Shown: positions 1-8,156 of the stretch, in pieces
How the letters are laid out: each line of letters opens with the position of its first letter
Numbering within the stretch: the first letter of the stretch is position 1
Assembly: GCA_016707785.1 (NCBI GenBank)
Contig: JADJGZ010000008.1
Span: forward strand, 138,164-202,163
DNA from: Bacteroidales bacterium
GTDB taxonomy: Bacteria > Bacteroidota > Bacteroidia > Bacteroidales > UBA4417
Length of the DNA stretch: 64,000 nucleotides
Direction of reading: 5' to 3'
Notes under the pieces: model-generated
Databases searched by the model: none
What the model was told of the DNA's origin: nothing
The model's input: the letters and a program-made list of their open reading frames with translations, nothing else
Made by a program: the position numbers and the translations under genes

Positions 1-144
1 AGGAATCTTAATTTCCGTGGGAACAGGTTTTTTACAGCCAGATCCGTTGCTTTATTTGATGAGATGATCAGACTTGCAAAGGAAAACAAGACGATATATA
101 GTGACAAGGCCAGTTTCAGGAATTTTCCTGAGCATAAAACATAG
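1..144 (+). CDS. C-terminal end of an unidentified protein (cut by window edge)
   Basis: An open frame runs from base 1 to a TAG at 142-144 and encodes the last 47 residues of a protein whose beginning lies outside the window. The tail is basic and aromatic (it begins RNLNFRGNRFFTAR and contains a short amphipathic stretch ending RLAKENK). I do not recognise the family from this fragment. It ends 10 bases before the mazG ATG on the same strand, so the two could be co-transcribed. Confidence 0.55.
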   Translation, partial: RNLNFRGNRFFTARSVALFDEMIRLAKENKTIYSDKASFRNFPEHKT

Positions 145-154
145 TAACCGGATT

Positions 155-925
155 ATGGATAAAAGAATCAGTGAATTTCAGCGCTTGCTGGATATAATGG
201 ATGAACTCAGGGCAAAATGTCCATGGGATAAGGAACAGACTTTCGAGAGCTTACGGCATCTGACTATAGAAGAGACTTATGAGTTATCTGATGCAATCCT
301 GGAGAAAGACCTGGATGAAATCAGGAAGGAATTGGGAGACCTGATGCTTCATATTGTTTTCTATGCTAAGCTGGGTGAAGAATCTGGTAAGTTTGATATT
401 TCAGGGGTACTGGAAGGAATCAATGAAAAATTGATCCGCCGTCATCCGCATATCTTTGGTGATGTAAAAGTTGAGAATGCCACCGATGTAAAGGACAATT
501 GGGAGAGGATCAAGCTGGAAGAAGGGCGGACTTCAGTATTGGAGGGAGTGCCTATGTCGTTGCCTGCCATGGTGAAGGCCTACAGGATACAGGATAAGGC
601 CAGAGGTGTCGGTTTCGACTGGGACAATGTTGGGCAGGTATGGGCAAAGGTAGAAGAAGAGATTGGTGAGTTAAAATATGAATTAGCCAACGAGAACACC
701 CCCGAAAGGAGGGAAGATGAATTTGGAGACCTATTGTTTGCACTTATCAATTATTCCCGATTCATTGATGTGAACCCTGAAACGGCCCTGGAAAGGACTA
801 ACCGGAAATTCATCCGAAGATTTAAATACCTGGAAATAGAAGCCGCAAAAATGGGTAAGAAACTTCATGATATGACATTATCTGAGATGGATGAGATCTG
901 GAATAAGGCAAAGGAACTGGAATAG
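155..925 (+). CDS. mazG: Nucleoside triphosphate pyrophosphohydrolase MazG
   Basis: This 256-residue protein is a full-length two-domain MazG, a cytoplasmic housekeeping enzyme that hydrolyses (d)NTPs to the monophosphate and pyrophosphate and limits misincorporation of damaged nucleotides. The N-terminal domain has CPWDKEQTF (about residues 22-30), the acidic metal-binding pair EETYEL (about 40-45) and ELGDLMLH (about 60-67). The second domain repeats the pattern with EEEIGEL and EDEFGDLLF. The frame is open further upstream to a TTG at 74, but family alignment favours the ATG at 155 (MDKRISEFQRLLDIM), because the upstream residues overlap the preceding gene and resemble no MazG N-terminus. 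Confidence 0.95.
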   Translation: MDKRISEFQRLLDIMDELRAKCPWDKEQTFESLRHLTIEETYELSDAILEKDLDEIRKELGDLMLHIVFYAKLGEESGKFDISGVLEGINEKLIRRHPHIFGDVKVENATDVKDNWERIKLEEGRTSVLEGVPMSLPAMVKAYRIQDKARGVGFDWDNVGQVWAKVEEEIGELKYELANENTPERREDEFGDLLFALINYSRFIDVNPETALERTNRKFIRRFKYLEIEAAKMGKKLHDMTLSEMDEIWNKAKELE

Positions 926-1002
926 AATCCAATTAGGAGGAAGCCATTTACTGCAGCTATGCAGTCAATAAAGCTATGAATCTGAATTAAATAGAAATCT
1001 CC

Positions 1003-1812
1003 TTGAAATACACCTGGTTCCTGATTCTTCTTTGTTTATGGAAAGCCACTCCTGTCCATTCACAGGATTATCCTTATCCAAGACTTAATGGATCCTTTAT
1101 CATTTCAGGATTCCGGGATAGCAGGGATCTTATGCTTTCTCCAATTCACTGGAAAGGAAAGCAATGGATAGGTTTAGGTGTAGTTGCAGGTGCAGGTTTT
1201 CTTACTTACTCAAATGATCGTGTCATCAGGGATTTTTTCCAATCACATCAGGACAAAACAACAACAGATATTGCCCGGTATGGTTTAGAGCCCTGGGGTT
1301 CAGGGATTTATTCAGTCCCTTTCCTGGGTGGGATGTACCTTATCGGCAGGATCTCTGCAAATGATCGTACTTCAGCAACCGCATTAACTGCAGGGAAAGC
1401 AGCAGTGATCACATCAGTTTTGGTGCAAGTGACCAAACAACTGACACACCGGCATCGTCCTTTCCAGGATGATCCTGCATCGCCCAATAACTGGGATGGA
1501 CCTATCAGCGACTGGCATTATAATAGTTTTCCTTCAGGACATTCTGCCTTCACATTTGCGATTGCTTCTGTTATCGCATCTGAATATAAAAGCACAACCT
1601 GGGTTCCTGTGTTGTGTTATTCCATTGCAACGGCAACAGCGTTGTCAAGGATTTACCAGGACCGGCATTGGGCTTCGGATGTACTTATTGGATCAGCGGT
1701 CGGTTATTTCAGTGGCCATTTTCTGTGGAAGTTGAATAGGAAGATCAATGTAATTCCGGTGGGTGGAAAGTCGGTAGTTGGAGTTTCCGTATCAATACCC
1801 ATTTGTAATTGA
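1003..1812 (+). CDS. PAP2-family membrane phosphatase, exported
   Basis: A 269-residue PAP2 (phosphatidic acid phosphatase type 2) protein. All three signature motifs are present: KQLTHRHRP, PSGHSAF and SRIYQDRHWASD. The histidines of motifs 2 and 3 are the expected phospho-acceptor and general acid. An N-terminal hydrophobic signal ends near residue 20 (VHSQ). Related proteins dephosphorylate lipid pyrophosphates such as undecaprenyl pyrophosphate or lipid A; which substrate applies here cannot be told. The start is a TTG at 1003, chosen because it gives a complete signal peptide; the nearby upstream ATG at 975 runs into a stop. It sits between mazG and a barrel protein on the same strand. 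Confidence 0.88.
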   Translation: MKYTWFLILLCLWKATPVHSQDYPYPRLNGSFIISGFRDSRDLMLSPIHWKGKQWIGLGVVAGAGFLTYSNDRVIRDFFQSHQDKTTTDIARYGLEPWGSGIYSVPFLGGMYLIGRISANDRTSATALTAGKAAVITSVLVQVTKQLTHRHRPFQDDPASPNNWDGPISDWHYNSFPSGHSAFTFAIASVIASEYKSTTWVPVLCYSIATATALSRIYQDRHWASDVLIGSAVGYFSGHFLWKLNRKINVIPVGGKSVVGVSVSIPICN

Positions 1813-1882
1813 GGTATTATTGTCAACATCATTTATTGTTTGAAATTTACTCTGGAAAAATCAATCATTAATTTACAATCAG

Positions 1883-2584
1883 ATGCGTATAGGTTTATTT
1901 GTTTTTATCCTATTATTTTCAGGTCAGTCAATGCTTTTGAAGGCGCAGATTGGGCATAAATCCATTTATCTGAATGGTAATCTGAGTTTTTATAAAACTT
2001 CTAGTCTCGATGCATCCAATTATAGCAGGATAACTACTCATGGATTTTCTGTCATACCAGTAGGAGGAACCATGGTAAAGAGAAATATTCTGATGGGGTT
2101 TGGCATTGGATATCTGCAGGAAAAGAATAATGGAATATCCTCCACGATTTTGCCGGGTGCCGGCCAGACATCCTATGTAGACTATGAAACACTTACCAGG
2201 AACGTTTCGGCATTGGTATTTCTGAAATACCTTAGACCTGTTTCAAACCAGTTATATCTTTCGGGAAGGGTAGTGTATTCCTATGGTTTTCAACACACTG
2301 CGATCACACAATATGGAACTTCCACCCTGGATTATCAGTTTTCGAAAGTTTTTAATGGAACCAAGGTATCCTATCTGAAGTTTTCTCCAGAGATCATGTA
2401 TTTCCTTACAAAGAAATTAGGGGTTGAGGTTGATTTCGGAGGGTTAAACCTGAGTTGGGCCAGTCAGAATGTATTTGGATTTACCGATGGACAATTTGAG
2501 TATAGTTTAAGCCTGAATCCTTCCCAATGGGAATTCGGTATTTTCTTCATATTAGGAGGCAAACAAAAGGAAACAGCTAATTGA
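1883..2584 (+). CDS. Predicted outer-membrane beta-barrel protein
   Basis: A 233-residue exported protein with a signal peptide (hydrophobic residues 4-20, cleavage near LKAQ). The remainder shows the alternating hydrophobic/polar strands, glycine and aromatic girdle residues of small Bacteroidota outer-membrane barrels (for example GFGIGYLQ, LYLSGRVVYSYGF, WEFGIFFILGG at the C-terminus). No catalytic motif is visible. It lies 70 bases downstream of the PAP2 gene on the same strand. Function unknown; a structural or porin-like role is only inferred from fold type. Confidence 0.7.
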   Translation: MRIGLFVFILLFSGQSMLLKAQIGHKSIYLNGNLSFYKTSSLDASNYSRITTHGFSVIPVGGTMVKRNILMGFGIGYLQEKNNGISSTILPGAGQTSYVDYETLTRNVSALVFLKYLRPVSNQLYLSGRVVYSYGFQHTAITQYGTSTLDYQFSKVFNGTKVSYLKFSPEIMYFLTKKLGVEVDFGGLNLSWASQNVFGFTDGQFEYSLSLNPSQWEFGIFFILGGKQKETAN

Positions 2585-2620
2585 TCAGGAGCAACTTTTA
2601 AGTAGTCTGTTTACTGGTTC

Positions 2621-2652
2621 AAAAAAAAAGACCGCCCGTTAGAGCAGTCTTC
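2621..2652 (-). terminator. Rho-independent terminator of the peroxiredoxin gene
   Basis: On the minus strand the sequence reads AAGACTGCTC, a short loop, then GGGCGGTCTT followed by nine T residues. It starts about 20 bases after the peroxiredoxin stop codon. The stem contains G-T wobble pairs but is otherwise complete. Confidence 0.85.
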
Positions 2653-2672
2653 TTTTTGATCATAAATAGATC

Positions 2673-3308
2673 TTAGTGTTTGCTTAGGTAAGAGGCAACA
2701 CCTTCAGCATCTGCTTTCATGCCTTCGTCACCTTTTTTCCAGTTAGCCGGGCACACTTCACCGTTTTCTTCATTGAACTGAAGAGCATCCACCATGCGAA
2801 GAGCTTCATCAACGCTACGTCCAAGTGGAAGATCATTTACAACCTGGTGACGTACGATTCCCTGCTTGTCGATTAGGAATAGTCCACGATAAGCTACAGG
2901 ATCTCCGGAGAATTCAACATAATCATCATCTTCATTGTATTCCCATTCACCAGCCAGAACATCATAATTCTCAGCAATAGTCTTTGAGAGGTCAGCAACT
3001 ATAGGGAAGGTAACACCTTTGATACCACCATTTTTCTTTTCTGTGTTGAGCCATGCCCAATGTGAGAATTTACTGTCAACAGAACATCCAACAACTACGG
3101 TATTCCGTTTTTCAAATTCAGCTAGTTTATCCTGGAAAGCAATAATTTCGGTTGGACAAACAAATGTGAAATCCAGAGGATAGAAGAAGAATACAACATG
3201 CTTCTTGCCAATATACTGTGCAAGAGAGAATTTTTCAACGAATTCACCGCCGTTGACAACGGCTTCAGCTTCAAAAAGAGGGGCTTTTTTGCCTACTAAA
3301 ACTGCCAT
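2673..3308 (-). CDS. 2-Cys peroxiredoxin (AhpC/Prx1 type)
   Basis: A 211-residue typical 2-Cys peroxiredoxin that reduces hydrogen peroxide and alkyl hydroperoxides. The peroxidatic cysteine is C51 in the signature FTFVCPTE. The resolving cysteine is about C186 in GEVCPANW near the C-terminus, and FYPLDFTF and the GLFLID segment are also typical of the family. The gene is monocistronic: it has its own terminator downstream and a consensus promoter upstream. No AhpF or other reductase is adjacent. The C-terminal tail (SYLSKH) is of the robust-length type. Confidence 0.95.
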   Translation of the reverse strand: MAVLVGKKAPLFEAEAVVNGGEFVEKFSLAQYIGKKHVVFFFYPLDFTFVCPTEIIAFQDKLAEFEKRNTVVVGCSVDSKFSHWAWLNTEKKNGGIKGVTFPIVADLSKTIAENYDVLAGEWEYNEDDDYVEFSGDPVAYRGLFLIDKQGIVRHQVVNDLPLGRSVDEALRMVDALQFNEENGEVCPANWKKGDEGMKADAEGVASYLSKH

Positions 3309-3342
3309 TTTTTATTTGATTTGGTTTATAAATTATTTTTTG

Positions 3343-3350
3343 CAAATATA
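3343..3350 (-). promoter_or_regulatory. Bacteroidota -7 box for the peroxiredoxin gene
   Basis: The minus strand reads TATATTTG, a perfect match to the Bacteroidota -7 consensus TAnnTTTG, about 35 bases before the ATG. No perfect TTTG is found at the expected -33 spacing, so assignment rests on the -7 box and position. Confidence 0.6.
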
Positions 3351-3463
3351 CTTCAAATTTTCTTGATGTAATTCTGTATTATATAACTGTTTATATACCA
3401 CTCTTGTTCAGATTTTATTAATAATTTCAGGCAGGATTACAATAAATGTTTATTTTTGAAATA

Positions 3464-3483
3464 TCATATGTATGAACATATGA
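3464..3483. repeat. Small palindrome between peroxiredoxin and GH38 genes
   Basis: TCATATG and CATATGA flank a six-base loop (TATGAA), making a 7-bp perfect inverted repeat in the divergent intergenic region. It could be an operator half-site pair, but nothing ties it to a known regulator. Confidence 0.3.
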
Positions 3484-3585
3484 ACAAAAATATTCCGGGA
3501 ATCAGCTATCGCTCTGATTTCTTGTATTGACAGATCATACAGGACGGGATATTTTTCCAGGTATTAATACTTAGCATCAGCAAAT

Positions 3586-6500
3586 ATGAAAAACACAGTA
3601 CTTGCATTCTTATTTATTTTCATCTCCTTACAAGCCTGGTCCCAGGTTGAAGTTCCGGTATTTGGAAAGATCAGTTACCTGAAAGGATATACCAGGGAAA
3701 TCAAGGGTGAGAATATCACCTATTTCTCAGCCTTGCCTGAATTTGCCAGCATGGCTTTACTTACCAGGTGTACTGATGGTAAGTATGATATTGAATGGGA
3801 AACGGAAACTGTCCCGTTGAATTATTCGGGCAAATATGTATACTTTGCCTGGGTGGCAGCCCATTCGAAGAATACAAGCAAAGGTGACAGGAAATTCGAC
3901 CTTTATGTAAATGAACAAAAATCTTTGACTTTTGAGACGTATAAGGCGAAATCCACTCCATTCTGGACCTTTTCAGGTGCCGGGGAATCAGCCGTAGTAT
4001 TTGAATGGAAAACAGATGACGGGGCAGGTGATTCTCATGGTTACATGTATTTAAAGGTGCCGGTTTCATCCATAGAAAAAGGGAAACCTGTAAAGCTGAA
4101 AATTGTCGGACAGGCGCAGGATAGCAGGGATTGGTATATGACTTTCAAATATGAATTTGAGGAAAAGGTGACCATTAATCCTGTATCACTGGTAACAAAT
4201 GATGAAATGCAGCCTATGCAGGTAATGGCAACCCATTTTGGTAAAGATACTCCGATTACCTTGTTAGTTGATGGTGATCAGAAGTATCGATTTACCCTTA
4301 AATCAGGCCTCAATACATTTGAGATTTTCCATAAAGTGGTCGATACGGTTACCAGGATAAAAGTGGAGGTTATCATTCCCGGTCAGAAGGCCCGATCATT
4401 TGATGTTGATTTAAAGCCATTGAAATTCAGGGAGATACACCTTATTCATCATGCTCATTATGATGTTGGATACTCACATTTGCAGGAAGAGGTCATTGAT
4501 ATCCATAACAAGAATATAGCCAATGCTTTGCGTTATATTGACCAAACCCGGGACCTTCCAACAGAGGCTCAATACAAATGGAATATTGAGACCACGCTGG
4601 CCATTGAGAACTTTCTGAAAATTGCCTCTCCTGATCAGAAAAGCAAACTGGTTCAGGCGATACGGAATGGGAAAATTGGGATAGGTGGCTTATATGCGAA
4701 TATCATGACCGGGATTTGTCAGCCTGAAGAGTTATTCCAGTTTACTTCCTATGCTCAGGAACTTGAAAAAGCGTGGGGGATAAGGATTCCTGCCGTGATG
4801 ATAGGAGACATCCCCGGCCTTACATGGGCCAGCATTGCAGCATTATGTGAATCAGGCATCCGTTATTTTTCCAACGGGCCCAATTTTGTTGGAGCTTATC
4901 CTTACGAAGGCGACCGGGTAGGTAACTCCAATATCAATTGGAAAGACAGGCCATTCTGGTGGGTTACACCTGATGGGACTGAGAAGATGCTCTTCTGGAT
5001 GGCAGGAAAGGGATATTCCTCCTGGCATGGTTTCAAAGCCGGGGATATTGCAACACCCAGGGGCAAAAAACGGATTTCAGCCTATATGGATGAATTGGAT
5101 CAATCCGGTTATCCTTATGAAATGGTCCAATGGAGATATAATATTGTAGCTGACAATGGTCCCACCGACAGCCTGATATCGAATTTTGTGCTGGACTGGA
5201 ACCATAAATACAAATCACCTAAAATGGTTTTAAATACAGTGGATGCCATGTTTTCAGCCTTTGAAAAACGATATGGTGATCAATTACCAGTGTTTTCAGG
5301 TGATATGAGCCCCTACTGGGAAGATGGCGCCTACTCCTCTGCTGCTGAAATGGCTATGAACCGCCTGAATAGCGAAAAGCTTACCTCCCTCAGCACATTA
5401 TATTCCCTGGCAGATCCTGAGGCTTACCCTACTGATTTGGTTACCCAAGCCTGGAAGAAGATATTGTTATGGGATGAACATACCTGGGGAGCTTATAATA
5501 GTATTTCAGACCCGGACTTACCCTTTGTACTGTCACAATGGAACTACAAAAAGCAATATGCAACTGATGCTGATGTGCTGATCAGGCAGATTGAAGAACC
5601 GTTGCTTCGCGGAGGTAAAACCCTGCCCGGGTTTGTGGATGTTTACAATACACTTTCCTGGCAGCGAAAGGATGTAATCTACCTGGACAAGGAGGTTTCG
5701 ATACTGTTGAAGGAAGTACGGGATGAAAACGGTTCTTTACTGACTTCTCAAAGACTTTCGGATGGGAGGGTAGCTGTTCAGCTAACGGTGCCACCAATGT
5801 CTTCGTCACGATTAAAACTGATTCGCAGTGATCAGGCAGTTGAACTTGAATGGCCTGAAGTGGCAACGGATACATTGAAAAATGAAAATCTGGAGATAGA
5901 ATTTAGTCCTGAAACCGGAAGTATCAAACAGCTTAAGTACTTACCATTAAGCTGGCAATTTGTTGATACACTTCTTTATACCGGGTTGAATGAGTACCTG
6001 TATGTACCTGGGAAGGATCCCGGAAAGGCTGTTACTAATGCGACTCCAACCGCGGTGATCAGTGAGAATGGCCCGGTGCTGACCTCGGTAATCATTAAGG
6101 GAGAGGCTGAAGGTACCCATTCACTGAGCCGTGAAGTAATTCTTTTTAGGGATCTCAATCGGGTTGAAATCAGGAATACAGTGGATAAAAAAGCCATCAG
6201 GGAAAAAGAATCCGTTCACTTTGCTTTTCCGTTTAATATTCCCGATGCCACAGAGCGATTCAATACCGGCTGGGGTGGGATTTTTCAACCGGGTGTGGAT
6301 CAATTGGCAGGATCCAACCAGGATTATTATTCAGTGCAGCATTGGTGCGATGTTTCCAATCAGAGTTATGGGATAACCTTACTACTGAAAGAGGCTTGCC
6401 TGATTGAACCCGGTAAAATGCTTGATGAACAGCCCGGTAAATATGGAGTCAAAACATGGAAAACCAAACCTGATTTGAACCCGACATTGTTTTCCTATGT

Positions 6501-6915
6501 GATGAATAATTACTGGCATACCAATTACAAAGCAGATCAGGAAGGGCCTGTGACTTTTACCTATGCATTAATACCTCATGGATTATTCAACCTTGGAGAA
6601 ACACAGCGCAATGGGCTTGCTTTCAATCAACCTCTCCTGGTGCTGCCTGCTGTTGGTGAACAAAAGAAATTGCCATTGTTTACACTGTCTAATCCAAATG
6701 TAATCGCAACTTTAGTAGAGCCTACTCAGGAAGGATTCAGAATCAGGTTATTCAATGCAGGAGGAGTCCCCGGGGTTTGTAAGATGGAATGGAATGCCTT
6801 TAAACCTTCCGGAATGGTAATAAAAACTCATGCTGATCAGTCCATTGAACTGAAAGCAGGTGAATCAATTGAGTTTCCCGAATTTGGAATTGTGGAAGTG
6901 GAGGTGAGAAAGTAA
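3586..6915 (+). CDS. Secreted glycoside hydrolase family 38-like (alpha-mannosidase)
   Basis: An 1109-residue exported protein with a signal peptide (cleavage near AWSQ, residue 20). The central domain carries the GH38 zinc-binding signature HYDVGYSH (about residues 290-297). A downstream acidic motif, IGDIPG (D408), falls where the family's catalytic nucleophile lies, followed by a WWVTPDG and WHGF region. The C-terminal 400 residues are beta-rich, as in the GH38 C-terminal domains. About 280 residues before the catalytic domain form an extra beta-sandwich-like region that I cannot assign. It probably removes mannose from glycans in the periplasm or at the surface. No SusC/SusD pair is adjacent, so it is not in a classical polysaccharide utilisation locus. 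Confidence 0.8.
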   Translation: MKNTVLAFLFIFISLQAWSQVEVPVFGKISYLKGYTREIKGENITYFSALPEFASMALLTRCTDGKYDIEWETETVPLNYSGKYVYFAWVAAHSKNTSKGDRKFDLYVNEQKSLTFETYKAKSTPFWTFSGAGESAVVFEWKTDDGAGDSHGYMYLKVPVSSIEKGKPVKLKIVGQAQDSRDWYMTFKYEFEEKVTINPVSLVTNDEMQPMQVMATHFGKDTPITLLVDGDQKYRFTLKSGLNTFEIFHKVVDTVTRIKVEVIIPGQKARSFDVDLKPLKFREIHLIHHAHYDVGYSHLQEEVIDIHNKNIANALRYIDQTRDLPTEAQYKWNIETTLAIENFLKIASPDQKSKLVQAIRNGKIGIGGLYANIMTGICQPEELFQFTSYAQELEKAWGIRIPAVMIGDIPGLTWASIAALCESGIRYFSNGPNFVGAYPYEGDRVGNSNINWKDRPFWWVTPDGTEKMLFWMAGKGYSSWHGFKAGDIATPRGKKRISAYMDELDQSGYPYEMVQWRYNIVADNGPTDSLISNFVLDWNHKYKSPKMVLNTVDAMFSAFEKRYGDQLPVFSGDMSPYWEDGAYSSAAEMAMNRLNSEKLTSLSTLYSLADPEAYPTDLVTQAWKKILLWDEHTWGAYNSISDPDLPFVLSQWNYKKQYATDADVLIRQIEEPLLRGGKTLPGFVDVYNTLSWQRKDVIYLDKEVSILLKEVRDENGSLLTSQRLSDGRVAVQLTVPPMSSSRLKLIRSDQAVELEWPEVATDTLKNENLEIEFSPETGSIKQLKYLPLSWQFVDTLLYTGLNEYLYVPGKDPGKAVTNATPTAVISENGPVLTSVIIKGEAEGTHSLSREVILFRDLNRVEIRNTVDKKAIREKESVHFAFPFNIPDATERFNTGWGGIFQPGVDQLAGSNQDYYSVQHWCDVSNQSYGITLLLKEACLIEPGKMLDEQPGKYGVKTWKTKPDLNPTLFSYVMNNYWHTNYKADQEGPVTFTYALIPHGLFNLGETQRNGLAFNQPLLVLPAVGEQKKLPLFTLSNPNVIATLVEPTQEGFRIRLFNAGGVPGVCKMEWNAFKPSGMVIKTHADQSIELKAGESIEFPEFGIVEVEVRK

Positions 6916-6921
6916 TACTGA

Positions 6922-8136
6922 TTATTTTTCCGGGATCCGGATATTCTTACTCAGCAATTCCCTTGAATCAGCAACAAATGTTTTCAGGGAAGCACTACTT
7001 TCCTTATCCAGCATAACGGAATCGTTTTCAAATGATTTAGCCGGTAAGATGTAATACTGCCGTTTGCCATTTCTCAAGGGATTGAAGACCCAGCTTAATT
7101 GGTAATCCGCTTGTTTAATCGTGGTGTTGCCATTGATTTTTTGTAATGTTATTCCCACCATTGCACCTCCATCAGTATATCTTTTCCGTTGGTTGGATAC
7201 ATAATTCCCTAATGACCATACTACCAGCTTTTCTTTACTGACGCTGTCGGCATAATGCCATTCCATGGGTTGTATTACATGGGGATGAGATCCAATGATG
7301 ATATCAGCTCCCAGCTTAAAACAATATTCCGCAATTTCTTTCTGGAAGGCATTGGGCTCACGCTGGTATTCTTCTCCCCAATGGATAAAGATGATCGTTT
7401 TGTCGGGGATTGAATCATGAGCTGCTTCCAGGTCTTTTTTGATCCTTTCTTTTTCTATCAGACTTACCACTGTCCCTTCCGGCACGGGGATACCATTTGT
7501 TCCATAGGTATAGTTCAGGAAAGCCAGGGTTATGCCATTTTTGCGGACAATCTTTGGATTTTGAGTTAAATAATCTTTCTCATTTTTATAGGTTCCGAAA
7601 TGCGCTAATCCCAGGCTATCGAGCATTACTGCCGTTCTCTTTACACCTGTGAGTCCACGGTCACAGCAATGATTATTCGCTGTTCCTACCAGGTCGATGC
7701 CGGCATTTAGCATTCCAACGACCAATTCATCGGGAGAACTAAAAGCAGGATAGCCACTGAAAGGTTTTCCTGCCAGTGTAGTTTCCAGGTTGGCAATAGC
7801 CAGGTCATAACCCTGGATTAAGGGTGAAATGTATTTGAAGCAGGAATCATAGATGTACATGTTCAAACTATCATTCCAGGCTGCTTCAACCTGGGGCATA
7901 TGTTGCATGATGTCACCCATGAAAAGGAGAGAAACTTCCTGTTTCGGGGGATGTAAAGGGATCAGTTGATCCTCCGATATGCTGGATGGATTTGAGAAAA
8001 AAAGAAAAGAAATGAAAGAATAAAGGAAGACAGGACTTAAAGTGAAGAAAACGAATATTTTACCGGCCTTCTTCTTGCTGAAGTCAAGAGCGGTCTGCAC
8101 TTTGTATGCGACAATTGAAAAGGAAGGTCTTAACAT
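6922..8136 (-). CDS. CapA-family metallophosphoesterase-like protein
   Basis: A protein of about 404 residues with one N-terminal hydrophobic segment (about residues 28-48) that anchors or exports it. The catalytic region follows the PGA_cap/CapA pattern: FMGDIMQH, ANNHCCDRGLTG, FIHWGEEYQ, IIIGSHPHVIQPMEW and WSLGNYV, giving the Asp, Asn-His and His-x-His metal ligands of the calcineurin-like fold. CapA proteins were named for poly-gamma-glutamate capsule export, but homologues occur widely without capB/capC, and none are here. The frame is open to a GTG at 8190, inside the upstream gene. I chose the ATG at 8136, which follows that gene's stop. Confidence 0.85.
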   Translation of the reverse strand: MLRPSFSIVAYKVQTALDFSKKKAGKIFVFFTLSPVFLYSFISFLFFSNPSSISEDQLIPLHPPKQEVSLLFMGDIMQHMPQVEAAWNDSLNMYIYDSCFKYISPLIQGYDLAIANLETTLAGKPFSGYPAFSSPDELVVGMLNAGIDLVGTANNHCCDRGLTGVKRTAVMLDSLGLAHFGTYKNEKDYLTQNPKIVRKNGITLAFLNYTYGTNGIPVPEGTVVSLIEKERIKKDLEAAHDSIPDKTIIFIHWGEEYQREPNAFQKEIAEYCFKLGADIIIGSHPHVIQPMEWHYADSVSKEKLVVWSLGNYVSNQRKRYTDGGAMVGITLQKINGNTTIKQADYQLSWVFNPLRNGKRQYYILPAKSFENDSVMLDKESSASLKTFVADSRELLSKNIRIPEK

Positions 8137-8156
8137 AGCCCGTTGTTGTACTGAAT

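Noticed and set aside
3464..3483. Palindrome as a definite OxyR/PerR operator
   Set aside because: The sequence does not match a known OxyR or PerR box closely enough.
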